From assembly GCF_000153025.1 (NCBI RefSeq), contig NZ_CH672429.1, forward strand, positions 1,661,070-1,725,069: a DNA stretch of 64,000 bases, written 5' to 3'. A model generated the notes under the pieces. That model did no database searches. It was not told where the DNA came from and worked only from the letters and a program-made list of their open reading frames with translations. The position numbers and the translations under genes are program-made. The stretch comes from Marinomonas sp. MED121 (GTDB lineage Bacteria; Pseudomonadota; Gammaproteobacteria; Pseudomonadales; Marinomonadaceae). Of this stretch, positions 26,247 through 34,865 are shown piece after piece; position 1 is the stretch's first letter; each line of letters begins with the position of its first letter.

Positions 26247-26561
26247 GGAACCTGCGAATAAGTCCTCCCGCCTCAGCGTGTGGATAAAAGCCGCTAGATT
26301 TATGGCGAGGAGCGCAACTTAATAGTTATTCTATTGATAAGCTCCTCAACGTAAAGATAGGGCTTTTAGACCACGCCCTTCGGGTCTTTAAATAATACCT
26401 ACTCGGCACTTCAGAAAAAGTAACACCCAGTGTTGTCACTTCTCGAAAGGTACCTACAATGACTTTCTATTAATAAACGCAAAGTAACCCCTTGATTGAT
26501 ACTTTTCCCCTATACACCTTAAAAGATTAGACTGAGAAGAGGTGACTTAATCGCAGGTTCC
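26247..26561. mobile_element. IS5-like MITE with terminal inverted repeats and TTAG duplication
   Basis: A 315-bp element without an ORF of note. It begins GGAACCTGCGAATAAGTC and ends with the inverse of GGAACCTGCGATTAAGTC: 17 of 18 terminal bases are shared. TTAG flanks both ends (26243-26246 and 26562-26565) as a 4-bp direct repeat. IS5-family transposons end in GGAAGGTGCGAAYAAG and duplicate YTAR targets, so this resembles an internally deleted IS5 relative or a MITE. It sits between katA and the malonyl-CoA synthetase gene, 14 bp from the latter's stop. Confidence 0.8.
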
Positions 26562-26575
26562 TTAGCTTAGCTGGC

Positions 26576-28096
26576 TTAAAACAAGCCAGCATAGTCTTCT
26601 CTTAATTTTGCTTTTTGCACCTTACCCATAGTATTACGCGGTAGCTCATCCAAGAATACGATCGATTTAGGCCGCTTATAGGCCGCTAACGCATCGGCGC
26701 ACAGCGCTCTTATCCCTGCTTCATCTTGGCAATTTTCTTTAGCCACCACGACCGCCACAACCGCTTCACCAAAATCAGGGTGTGTCACCCCAATAACCGC
26801 GCTCTCCAGTACATTCGGGCTCTCATCTATCACCAGCTCTATCTCTTTCGGGTAAACATTGTAGCCACCTGAAATGATCAAGTCCTTGGAGCGCCCCACT
26901 ATGGTCAAGTAACCATCTTGATCTAATACACCAAGATCACCGGTTAAGAACCACCCTTCTTCACTGAGCTCTTCTGCTGTTTTTTCTGGCATTTTCCAAT
27001 AGCCAGTAAACAAATTTGGGCCACGAACATGAATTTGACCCACCTCTCCTGTTGCGACACTTTGCCCTGAATCTGGATCGAGTATTTTCACTTCAACCCC
27101 AGGTAAAGCGAGACCAACCGTGCCGGGACGTCGCTCTCCCTCATAAGGGTTCGAGGTATTCATATTGGTTTCTGTCATGCCATATCTTTCTAAAATTGCA
27201 TGTCCGGTTTTCTGCTTCCAAGCATCATGGGTTTCTGATAATAAAGGGGCAGAACCAGACACAAAAAGTCGCATATTTGCAACGCGCTCTTTTGTTAAAC
27301 CCGCATGTTTTAGTAAGCGCACATAGAAGGTCGGTACTCCCATTAACACGCTAGCCTTAGGGAGACAGTCAAGGATGTCATCAAGATTAAAGCGATTTAA
27401 AAAATAGAGAGAAGAGCCTGCGCACAGGGTGATATTCAAGGCCACAAATAAGCCATGAATATGAAAGATAGGTAAGGCATGAATGAGTCTGTCATTCGCA
27501 CTAAACTGCCAATGTTCCGCTAACGTCAGGGCATTCGCAGCCAATGCACCATGGGATAACATGGCGCCTTTAGATCGACCCGTAGTACCTGAAGTATAGA
27601 GGATAGCCGCAAGATCTTCCGGCGCTCTTTGAACTCCTTCAAAGCCTGCTTTCTCTAATTCTCTAAGTTCAAATAAAGAACCCGCTTCTCCGGTATGATC
27701 CAAGGTCAGTAGATTGGCAACCTGAGCTTTCATTGCGACCATACTCATAAGTGATTCTGAGGCTTGATCGCATACAAACACCTTAGGACTAGCATCGGTC
27801 AAAAAGTATTCAACCTCTGTTGCTGTGTAATCCGTATTTAAAGGAAGAAAAACACCACCAGCTAAAATACAACCCAGATAAAGTTCTACCGTTGTGATGG
27901 ATTTAACGACCTGAACCGCGACTCTATCGCCGGGCTCCACCCCCGCATTAATAAGTACTTTGGCCGTTTTTTCAGCATTTTCAAATAACTCTTTATAGCT
28001 CACTTCTGTACCAGATTTAAGGTAGGCAAAAACGGCATTGTCGTTATCCAAGGATGCTGACCTTAAGGTGTTTGCTAAGTAATTTGAATGATACAA
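26576..28096 (-). CDS. matB: Malonyl-CoA synthetase (AMP-forming acyl-CoA ligase)
   Basis: Converts malonate, ATP and CoA to malonyl-CoA. The 506-residue ANL-family ligase has the P-loop YTSGTTGRSKGAMLSH (near residue 167), RYGMTETNMNTSNPYEG, the hinge TGDLG and the catalytic Lys in MGKVQKAKLR. RYGMTETNMN is typical of MatB. Start is a TTG at 28096 with AGGAG seven to eight bases upstream; no ATG fits. It lies 12 bp after the malonyl-CoA decarboxylase gene in one operon, supporting malonate rather than another acid as substrate. Confidence 0.9.
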   Translation of the reverse strand: MYHSNYLANTLRSASLDNDNAVFAYLKSGTEVSYKELFENAEKTAKVLINAGVEPGDRVAVQVVKSITTVELYLGCILAGGVFLPLNTDYTATEVEYFLTDASPKVFVCDQASESLMSMVAMKAQVANLLTLDHTGEAGSLFELRELEKAGFEGVQRAPEDLAAILYTSGTTGRSKGAMLSHGALAANALTLAEHWQFSANDRLIHALPIFHIHGLFVALNITLCAGSSLYFLNRFNLDDILDCLPKASVLMGVPTFYVRLLKHAGLTKERVANMRLFVSGSAPLLSETHDAWKQKTGHAILERYGMTETNMNTSNPYEGERRPGTVGLALPGVEVKILDPDSGQSVATGEVGQIHVRGPNLFTGYWKMPEKTAEELSEEGWFLTGDLGVLDQDGYLTIVGRSKDLIISGGYNVYPKEIELVIDESPNVLESAVIGVTHPDFGEAVVAVVVAKENCQDEAGIRALCADALAAYKRPKSIVFLDELPRNTMGKVQKAKLREDYAGLF

Positions 28097-28108
28097 AAGT
28101 CTTCTCCT

Positions 28109-29416
28109 CTAATTATTTTTATACAGCTTTCTAACTTGAGATGAGGCGCTAATCACCCCTTCACACAAGAAAGCTTCATGGTTTTTCTCGATATAAGCTA
28201 AATCATATTCGTAGTTAACCATCACACCCCATGAATTAGATTGACCTCGCTCTGAACGGTCGGCCCATAAATTAATTTGCTGTAATCTCGCCCCATTACC
28301 TAAGTGAAAATTAGACACTGGGTCATATGGGCGATCTTTTTTGTTTTTTGCATCTAATAAATAACAGGCAGCCAGTTTTGACAGTGCATCTTGTTGTGCC
28401 GCCATAAACTCAGGCTGAAAAAGCGATGTTTCTTGATCCAAAGCATTGATGACACCTTGATGCTGTTGAGCAAGTTCAGAGCCAGCATGGGCCCAACGCC
28501 TTAAACCAGGTACGGGTGACATGGTGACAAAACGCTTTAAATTTGGCAGCTCACGCTTTAGCTCTTCCACCACTTGTTTAATCAAAAAGTTACCGAAGGA
28601 AATCCCCCTCAGCCCCGCCTGACAATTAGAGATGGAGTAAAACACAGCCGTTGTGGCCTCTTGTAAGTTCAAGTCTTGCCTGTCTTCCGCCAAAATTGTA
28701 CCTATGGTATCCGGCATGTCCGACGTTAACGCCACTTCAACAAAAATAAGAGGGTCATCCACCAAAGAAGGATGAAAGAAGGCGTAAAGGCGTCGATCTT
28801 GAGCAGCCACACGCCGCCTTAAATCATCCCAACCTTGGATTTCATGCACCGCCTCATAGGCAATAATTTTTTCCAGAATGTTGGCTGATGTCGACCAATC
28901 AATTCTTTCTAAGCGTAAAAAGCCACGGTTAAACCAAGAAGAAAAAAGATGACGAATATCTTGATCTAAGGCCGATAGCTCAGGCTTTTTTTTCATATGA
29001 AGAATCAGATCTTCACGCAAGCTAACGAGGGCAGCCGTGCCTCCTGGGGCCAAATTCAAACGACGCACTAACTCTTGTGACCTAGGCTCAGAAGCAAAAT
29101 GGATATTACGGGTATGCTCATCATTAGGCTCTTTTTGCCACGCATCAAGCGCCTGCTTCAAGGCTTGATTATCAACCCCAAAGTCACGGCACAAGGTTTG
29201 AAAAAAGTCGAGTTTTTGTGCTTGATCTAGATCTTTAAAAGCATCCAATATTTCTTTAGAACGTGCTAAGCCAGTCGCCTCACCCAAGTTTGACAATAAT
29301 GCCTCACATTGCTGGCTCAGGGTAATATCACCTTGCTGATTATTCACCAACATGGTGCTACCAATTTCAGTGACCCTAGATACTAGGTCCTCGATCATAT
29401 TACTCCAGCGTGGCAT
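28109..29416 (-). CDS. Malonyl-CoA decarboxylase
   Basis: Decarboxylates malonyl-CoA to acetyl-CoA. The 435-residue protein has the all-helical N-terminal domain and the GNAT-like catalytic domain of the MCD family: FYSISNCQAGLRGISFGNFLIKQVVEEL (in part), FVTMSPVPGLRRWA and the C-terminal NSWGVMVNYEYDL with the family Asn/Tyr residues. It corresponds to MatA of rhizobial malonate operons. ATG start with GAGAAGG upstream. Middle gene of a three-gene minus-strand operon. Confidence 0.92.
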   Translation of the reverse strand: MPRWSNMIEDLVSRVTEIGSTMLVNNQQGDITLSQQCEALLSNLGEATGLARSKEILDAFKDLDQAQKLDFFQTLCRDFGVDNQALKQALDAWQKEPNDEHTRNIHFASEPRSQELVRRLNLAPGGTAALVSLREDLILHMKKKPELSALDQDIRHLFSSWFNRGFLRLERIDWSTSANILEKIIAYEAVHEIQGWDDLRRRVAAQDRRLYAFFHPSLVDDPLIFVEVALTSDMPDTIGTILAEDRQDLNLQEATTAVFYSISNCQAGLRGISFGNFLIKQVVEELKRELPNLKRFVTMSPVPGLRRWAHAGSELAQQHQGVINALDQETSLFQPEFMAAQQDALSKLAACYLLDAKNKKDRPYDPVSNFHLGNGARLQQINLWADRSERGQSNSWGVMVNYEYDLAYIEKNHEAFLCEGVISASSQVRKLYKNN

Positions 29417-29445
29417 AAGCCTTCTCCTCGAAAATCAGAAATGCA

Positions 29446-29838
29446 TTAATCTAACCCCAGTTTAACGGATTGTGCTGACAACTTAAGGTCAAGTTGCATA
29501 CTGCCTTCGTTAATTAACCAGCGTCTTAAGCTATAGGTACGAGCACCATGAAGATGCATGGGGTCCTGATCAGCAATTTTGCGAGCTTCATCTAAGGTTT
29601 GTGTTCGATAAATTATCATACCAGCCCCCTCCATATACTCACCTGAAAGATCCGATAAAGGGCCCGCAAACATCAGCTTACCCTCGGCTTCTTGCTTTGC
29701 TTGATAGGCAAGATGGTCAGCAAGATGCTGCTTTACTAAAGCACCCTCTTGAGTCGGTAAACTAATTAGCATGTAGCATTCTAGTGCTAATGCGCCTCTC
29801 GCTTTTGCTTCATTTTTATACGCTAACCAAGACAACAT
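29446..29838 (-). CDS. YciI-like / muconolactone-isomerase-fold protein
   Basis: A 130-residue protein with a YciI-type ferredoxin-like fold: HLADHLAYQAKQEAEGKLMFAGPLSD followed by GMIIYRTQTLDEARKIADQDPMHLHGARTYSLRRWLINEG (quoted in pieces). The first 22 residues precede the usual domain start, but AGGAG is correctly spaced for the ATG at 29838. YciI relatives include enzymes of chloroaromatic degradation; here it is the first gene of the operon with malonyl-CoA decarboxylase and synthetase. Activity unknown; an isomerase or dehalogenase-like lyase is possible. Confidence 0.75.
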   Translation of the reverse strand: MLSWLAYKNEAKARGALALECYMLISLPTQEGALVKQHLADHLAYQAKQEAEGKLMFAGPLSDLSGEYMEGAGMIIYRTQTLDEARKIADQDPMHLHGARTYSLRRWLINEGSMQLDLKLSAQSVKLGLD

Positions 29839-29951
29839 GAGCTAACTCCTAAGAAATAAAAATAACGATATTATTTGACTTTATTAAAAATTATCGCTAA
29901 AAATTAATCAAGCACAAGATCCTAAAAAACAATTATTAATAGGAAAGTGAG

Positions 29952-30848
29952 ATGCGATTAATTGTAGGTAAAGATACAAAAAGCCAAGCTAACCCGTCTG
30001 AAAACAAGCCCTGCGTCTTTCTGATTCAAGGTGAATTGGCCATCAATATTTCGTCACAAGACAATCAATTTGGCTCAGATCTAAGCCAAATTATTAATAA
30101 CCCCCAGTTGTTAGAAAAAATATCAGGCTATTCATCAGCGCCTGGGATTCCCGTTTCACAAATACAGCCAAGCTTACCCTTGCAGCACCCCGGCAAAGTC
30201 ATTTGTCTGGGCCTTAACTATATGGATCACATTAAAGAAGGTGGTTATAAGGTGCCTGATTACCCCGCACTTTTTATGCGTAGCCATAGCTCTTTAATGC
30301 CGGCTCAAGCCCCTATGGTTAGACCTAAGGTTTCAGTTCAGCTGGACTATGAAGCCGAGCTCATGCTCATTGTGGGAAAACATGGCCGTCATATTCCTGA
30401 ATCAAAAGCCCTAGATTATGTCTTTGGCTACACGATTTTCAATGATGGTTCAGTACGTGATTACCAACGAAAAACCCACCAATGGACACCGGGTAAAAAC
30501 TTCGATAACACGGGGGCAATTGGCCCGATTATCGTCACCCCAGATGAATTACCAGAAGGGGCTCATGGCCTCAAAATCGAAACTCGGGTAGGGGATGAAA
30601 TACTACAAAGTGCCAATACCTCAGAAATGCTTTGGTCGGTAGCAAGGGTCATTGCTGAAATATCGAGCTACACCACATTAGAACCTGGCGACCTTATCGC
30701 CATGGGCACACCACCAGGTGTCGGCCATGCGCGTTCCCCTGCAAGGTGGTTAGAACCCGGCGAGGTCGTGGAAGTCGAAATTGAAGGCATTGGCATTTGT
30801 GCTAATCCTATTATTGATGAGGTACACCCTAAAGGAGAGGCATCATGA
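29952..30848 (+). CDS. Fumarylacetoacetate hydrolase family protein
   Basis: A 298-residue FAH-fold enzyme. The catalytic domain begins at VICLGLNYMDHIKEGG (near residue 84). Metal ligands are in QLDYEAELMLIVGK and FNDGSVRDYQ; GDLIAMGTPPGVGHAR is the conserved substrate loop. Family members hydrolyse or decarboxylate C-C bonds in 2-oxo and 3-oxo diacids. The gene overlaps the next by ATGA and is divergent from the malonyl-CoA operon. In this context a C-C hydrolase acting after ring cleavage is plausible but unproven. Confidence 0.88.
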   Translation: MRLIVGKDTKSQANPSENKPCVFLIQGELAINISSQDNQFGSDLSQIINNPQLLEKISGYSSAPGIPVSQIQPSLPLQHPGKVICLGLNYMDHIKEGGYKVPDYPALFMRSHSSLMPAQAPMVRPKVSVQLDYEAELMLIVGKHGRHIPESKALDYVFGYTIFNDGSVRDYQRKTHQWTPGKNFDNTGAIGPIIVTPDELPEGAHGLKIETRVGDEILQSANTSEMLWSVARVIAEISSYTTLEPGDLIAMGTPPGVGHARSPARWLEPGEVVEVEIEGIGICANPIIDEVHPKGEAS

Positions 30849-31510
30849 GCGCACTCACAGGCACAGCGCTGGAGCAAGCTCGTGCCCAAGCACAAAATGA
30901 GGTAAGAGAGTTGCGTCAACGTAAACGCGTTCTGGATCAGGACTCAATTGATGTCATTCTAAAGGGAGCAAGGTCCCATTACGCTTGGACTGATAAAGCC
31001 GTTTCAAAAAACACCTTGCACCAGCTATATGACATAGTGAGCAACGGGGCTACCAGTATGAATTGCTGCCCAGCACGTTTCATTTTTGTCACCTCAAAGG
31101 CGAGTAAAGAAAAACTTGCAAGGGCACTCAAGGCAAAGAATATCGACAAGATGATGGCTGCACCTGTTACTGCAATCATTGCTCATGACTTGAATTTTTG
31201 GCAACACCTGCCCTTTCTATTTCCCCATGAGGACAGACGTCCTTTATTCGAGGGAAAACCTGAACACATAGAAAAAACGGCATTTTTAAATGGCACCCTT
31301 CAAGGTGCCTATTTCATGATTGCGGCAAGGGCATTAGGGCTTGATGTGGGCGCTATGTCCGGTTATTCAAATGAGATTCTAGATCAAGACTTTTTTGCTG
31401 ATACTAGCTTAAAGTCTACTTTTTTATGCAACCTAGGTTACGCTGATGAAACAGCCTTATTTCAAAAGTTACCACGTTTTGCTTTTGATGATGTGTGCTC
31501 TTTTATCTAA
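30845..31510 (+). CDS. RutE-like nitroreductase-fold oxidoreductase
   Basis: A 221-residue FMN enzyme of the RutE/HadB type, whose characterised members reduce malonic semialdehyde to 3-hydroxypropionate in pyrimidine breakdown. Motifs are ARSHYAWTDKAVS (FMN-phosphate Arg), NCCPARFIFV, NGTLQGAYFMIAARALGLDVGAMSG (in part) and NLGYAD. No other rut gene is present. Co-translated with the FAH gene. Malonic semialdehyde would fit the malonate theme of the cluster, but another enal or nitro-type substrate is possible. Confidence 0.85.
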   Translation: MSALTGTALEQARAQAQNEVRELRQRKRVLDQDSIDVILKGARSHYAWTDKAVSKNTLHQLYDIVSNGATSMNCCPARFIFVTSKASKEKLARALKAKNIDKMMAAPVTAIIAHDLNFWQHLPFLFPHEDRRPLFEGKPEHIEKTAFLNGTLQGAYFMIAARALGLDVGAMSGYSNEILDQDFFADTSLKSTFLCNLGYADETALFQKLPRFAFDDVCSFI

Positions 31511-31667
31511 AACAAAGAAATACCAGGCATCTGCTTAATTCCGGCGTTCTTTCGTTTTCGACTGACAAGCTGAAAATGATTGGAGCCCAAATAAGCTACT
31601 AGAAACTAATGGTAAATTAAGGCAAAAAGAGGACTTACTTTAAAAAGAAACGCGTTTTCTAAAGTGG

Positions 31668-31697
31668 CCTGCTAACAGGCAATAAGGCTTTTTTTGT
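31668..31697 (+). terminator. Possible terminator before TRAP genes
   Basis: GCCTG-CTAA-CAGGC hairpin, then AATAAGGC and seven T residues. It may end the FAH/RutE-like transcript and would make the TRAP genes a separate unit. Confidence 0.5.
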
Positions 31698-31782
31698 CTC
31701 CAGCTTGCTTATGCAAGCACAGAAAATGAATGTTATTTGCTTCTAAATTAATAATAAAACAGTGTTAGTTGAGGAATCTAAA

Positions 31783-32865
31783 ATGAAAATAACAAAACTT
31801 CTCTGCTCGACCATTGCTTTAACCCTAGCAAGTCTTATCTGGACACCTGCTATGGCGACCCAAACCATTAAAACGGTCGTCATTGATGGCTATCCAGCGA
31901 AAGCCATGTGGGTTAATGAGTTCTCCAAGTTCTTCATTCCCAATGTTAACAAACGGCTTGCCGAAACAGGCAATTATAAAATTGACTGGCAAGAGTCTTA
32001 TGGGGGCAGCATAGTCAAACCCAAAGGCGTGTTAGAAGGGGTCAAATTAGGCCTTGGTGATATTGGTATAGTGACTACCATCTTCCATAGCTCAAAGCTC
32101 CCTAGCCAAGCACTCTCTGCCGTCACGCCATTTATTGTTGCTGACGCCAGAGTGGTGGCAAAAGCAGTGGATGAAATTGCCAAAGAATTCCCCACCATGC
32201 AAAAAGAATTTGCCAAACAAAATCAGGTTTACTTGGCGACAGGTGTCGTGCTGGATACCTACCAAGTTTTTAGTGAGCAACCTATCAAAAGCGCAACGGA
32301 TCTGGAAGGCAGTAAAGTCGCTGGGGCTGGGATGAATTTACGCTATTTAGAAGGTATTAATAATGCCGCGGGGGTCAGAGGAGGATTAACCAATTTCTAT
32401 AATATGTTGCAAACAGGTCTTGTCGATCACGCTATGCTTTGGCCAGAAGCTGCAAACACGTTTAAAGTGGTCGAAGTCGCACCTTATATGTTGCAAGCCA
32501 ATCTAGGGGCCGTAAACACAAAAACCGTGACAGCGAATGCTAGATATTGGAAAAAGCTTCCCCAAGAAGTCAAAGATGTCATGTTAGAAGTGGCCGTCTT
32601 ATATCGTGACCATGTGGCAAGCAGAGCCATGACTCGCGCTCGCTCCAGCCTACGTAACTTCCAAAAAGAGGGTGGTTCCATTACTAAAATGGAAAAAGAA
32701 GCCCAACTTGCTTGGGCAAACTCAATGCCAAACATTGCCGTTGAATGGGCAGAAGCTTTGGATAAAAAGGGTGAACCTGGTAGTGAAATGCTCAGAGCCT
32801 ATATCGATAAACTTGCTCGTGCAGGCTATGACCCTATACGAGATTGGTCTGCAGAACTACCTTAA
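31783..32865 (+). CDS. dctP: TRAP transporter substrate-binding protein (DctP family)
   Basis: A 360-residue periplasmic binding protein with a signal peptide ending near PAMA-TQT. The C-terminal half shows the DctP fold (VFSEQPIKSATDLEGSKVAGAGMN, with the usual Arg in MNLRYLEGI, then ARYWKKLPQEVKDVMLEVA). Such proteins usually bind carboxylates. The start at 31783 follows GAGGAA; an earlier codon is less likely. It lies upstream of genes for both membrane subunits with a strong hairpin in between. S. meliloti imports malonate by a TRAP system (MatPQM), which makes malonate one candidate substrate. Confidence 0.9.
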   Translation: MKITKLLCSTIALTLASLIWTPAMATQTIKTVVIDGYPAKAMWVNEFSKFFIPNVNKRLAETGNYKIDWQESYGGSIVKPKGVLEGVKLGLGDIGIVTTIFHSSKLPSQALSAVTPFIVADARVVAKAVDEIAKEFPTMQKEFAKQNQVYLATGVVLDTYQVFSEQPIKSATDLEGSKVAGAGMNLRYLEGINNAAGVRGGLTNFYNMLQTGLVDHAMLWPEAANTFKVVEVAPYMLQANLGAVNTKTVTANARYWKKLPQEVKDVMLEVAVLYRDHVASRAMTRARSSLRNFQKEGGSITKMEKEAQLAWANSMPNIAVEWAEALDKKGEPGSEMLRAYIDKLARAGYDPIRDWSAELP

Positions 32866-32877
32866 AAAGACAATTAA

Positions 32878-32909
32878 AGAGAGCTTAAGTCAACCATCTT
32901 AAGCTCTCT
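32878..32909 (+). terminator. Intra-operon hairpin between dctP and dctQ
   Basis: AGAGAGCTTAAG and its exact complement form a 12-bp stem with an 8-base loop; T-rich sequence (TTCTCTTTTT) follows after seven bases. It is better placed to act as a partial terminator or 3'-end stabiliser that raises binding-protein levels over membrane subunits than as a full stop. Confidence 0.65.
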
Positions 32910-32995
32910 AGAGTTCTCTTTTTAGCTATATAAATGAAGGCTAATAAGTAGCGGATATGCGCGCTTTTATTGGTTTTCTTGATTCGGAGTTTGTT

Positions 32996-33550
32996 ATGCC
33001 GAACACCCTAATAAGAGCCGCCCAAACGCTCAATCCCATTGTTAATACCTTAGCGATGGTTGCCAATACAGTGGGCACCTTGGTTGTGCTCGCCCTGGTT
33101 AGTATCGTTAATTTCGATGTCATTGCCCGAGGCGCATTTAACCAACCCTTTATGGGAGCGGTTGAGATAGTCCAGTTTTCCATGGTGCTGATTGTCTTTT
33201 TACAATTGCCGGATGTGGTCAGGGTCAATCGCCTGACGCGTTCCGATGGTTTTCTTATTTTTCTAAAGCTGACTTACCCAAGATTTACGCTTTGGCTGCG
33301 TCGGTTAATCGATTTTATCTCATGTTTACTCATGTTATGTGTCGCACTTGCTATCTGGCCTGAATTTATCGAAATGTACGAAAGTCATGATTTTTTCGGG
33401 ATTCCAGGGGTTTTCACCGCGCCTTGGTGGCCCATTAAATTAACCATATTTTTAAGTGCCTGCTTATGTTCACTCTTGTTTATCCTAAAAGTCATTTTGG
33501 CAACCACAGAGATAGCCCCCAAGCCAATACCAGTAGGAGAAAATAAATGA
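32996..33550 (+). CDS. dctQ: TRAP transporter small membrane subunit (DctQ family)
   Basis: A 184-residue protein with four predicted membrane helices (about residues 20-42, 57-77, 98-118, 145-168). The region IARGAFNQPFMGAVEIVQFSMVLIVFLQLPDVVR (quoted from its ends) matches DctQ. The ATG at 32996 has CGGAG upstream and is preferred over an ATG 39 bp earlier. Its end overlaps the large subunit start by ATGA. Confidence 0.88.
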   Translation: MPNTLIRAAQTLNPIVNTLAMVANTVGTLVVLALVSIVNFDVIARGAFNQPFMGAVEIVQFSMVLIVFLQLPDVVRVNRLTRSDGFLIFLKLTYPRFTLWLRRLIDFISCLLMLCVALAIWPEFIEMYESHDFFGIPGVFTAPWWPIKLTIFLSACLCSLLFILKVILATTEIAPKPIPVGENK

Positions 33551-34854
33551 CGCCAATTGAAATCGGCTTAATGTCGGTCGTTGCGATTATTGTTCTAATT
33601 TACCTAGGGTTTTATATTCCGATTGCTTTGGGTGTCGTGTCTTTTGTCTCTATTTGGTTGATGCGAGACAACTTCGACCTTGCTATGAATCTATTGAAAA
33701 TTGCGATTGGTGACAGTGTCATGGAATACACCTTTGCCACCGTGCCTTTGTTTACCTTTATGGGACTCATTGTCTCAAAGGCAGGAATGGGCACCGACAT
33801 CTACCAAGTAATGAATTCAGGCTTTCGCAAGGTTAAAGGTGGCATAGGCATGGCAACCGTGGGCGCAAATGCAGTCTTTGCCGCTGTGACAGGGTCTTCT
33901 ATTGCCTCAGCCTCAGTATTTTCCAAAGTATCTGTACCTCAAATGCTGCGTTATGACTATAACCCAAGATTTGCCGTTGGGGTTGTCGCAGGTTCTTCTG
34001 TACTGGGGATGATTATCCCCCCTTCAGCCATGCTTATCATTTACTCCTTTGTGGCTGAGCAATCAGTGGGGGCCATGTTCCTCGCTGGGGTAGTGCCGGG
34101 GTTGATGCTCGCCTTTGCCTATATAGCAACCATTTGGAGTATGGGAAAAATCGCACCGAATTATGTGGGAGGACGGCCTGCCAGTGATTATGAATGGATG
34201 TCATTTAAAGAGATTTTCAGCAAAACGGCCCCACTTTGTACACTTATTCTCGTGGTACTTGGGGGGATTTATACGGGTTGGATGACCCCAGTTGAAGCAG
34301 GTGCATCCGGTGCTGCAGTAGCACTTATCATTGCTCTTGCTCGACGTAAAATGAGCCTGCATGCTTTTTGGCAAGCCTTAATAGAAACAGGCCATATTAC
34401 CGCTGCGATTCTTTTTTTGATTACAGCCGCTTCGATTTACAGTCGTATGCTTGGGCTGGCGGGGTTACCTAACGAGCTAAGTGAAATACTCGCCAACAAC
34501 CAACTTGGCTTTTTTTGGATCATGACTATCTACCTTTGCTTAATGCTGTTTTTAGGCACCTTGTTAGATACCGCGTCCATCATATTGATTGTTGTTCCTC
34601 TATTTTTACCTTTAATTGAGCCTATGGGACTTAGCCTAATTTGGTTTGGCATTATTACTGTCATTGGGGCAGAAATAGGCCTTCTTACGCCGCCCTTAGG
34701 CATTAGCTGCTTTGTGATAAAAGCCACGCTAGAAGATGACAGAATCAGTCTTAAAGATGTGTTCATGGGGGCACTACCCTTTGCTTTTGTGATGCTAGTG
34801 GTACTCATCATTCTTATTAACTATCCCATTCTTTCTTTAGCCATTCTTAACTAA
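33547..34854 (+). CDS. dctM: TRAP transporter large membrane subunit (DctM family)
   Basis: A 435-residue, roughly twelve-helix permease using a sodium gradient. Family marks include ATVPLFTFMGLIVSKAGM, ANAVFAAVTGSSIASASVFSKV, GSSVLGMIIPPSAMLIIYSF and EIGLLTPPLGISCFV. Translationally coupled to the small subunit and followed 11 bp later by the intradiol dioxygenase gene, which ties the transported compound to ring cleavage or to its product. Confidence 0.93.
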   Translation: MTPIEIGLMSVVAIIVLIYLGFYIPIALGVVSFVSIWLMRDNFDLAMNLLKIAIGDSVMEYTFATVPLFTFMGLIVSKAGMGTDIYQVMNSGFRKVKGGIGMATVGANAVFAAVTGSSIASASVFSKVSVPQMLRYDYNPRFAVGVVAGSSVLGMIIPPSAMLIIYSFVAEQSVGAMFLAGVVPGLMLAFAYIATIWSMGKIAPNYVGGRPASDYEWMSFKEIFSKTAPLCTLILVVLGGIYTGWMTPVEAGASGAAVALIIALARRKMSLHAFWQALIETGHITAAILFLITAASIYSRMLGLAGLPNELSEILANNQLGFFWIMTIYLCLMLFLGTLLDTASIILIVVPLFLPLIEPMGLSLIWFGIITVIGAEIGLLTPPLGISCFVIKATLEDDRISLKDVFMGALPFAFVMLVVLIILINYPILSLAILN

Positions 34855-34865
34855 GGACTCTGACC

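Noticed and set aside
26384-26546. A possible transposase remnant inside the 26.2-kb element
   Set aside because: No frame long enough or with DDE-like motifs was seen on either strand; the interior looks non-coding.
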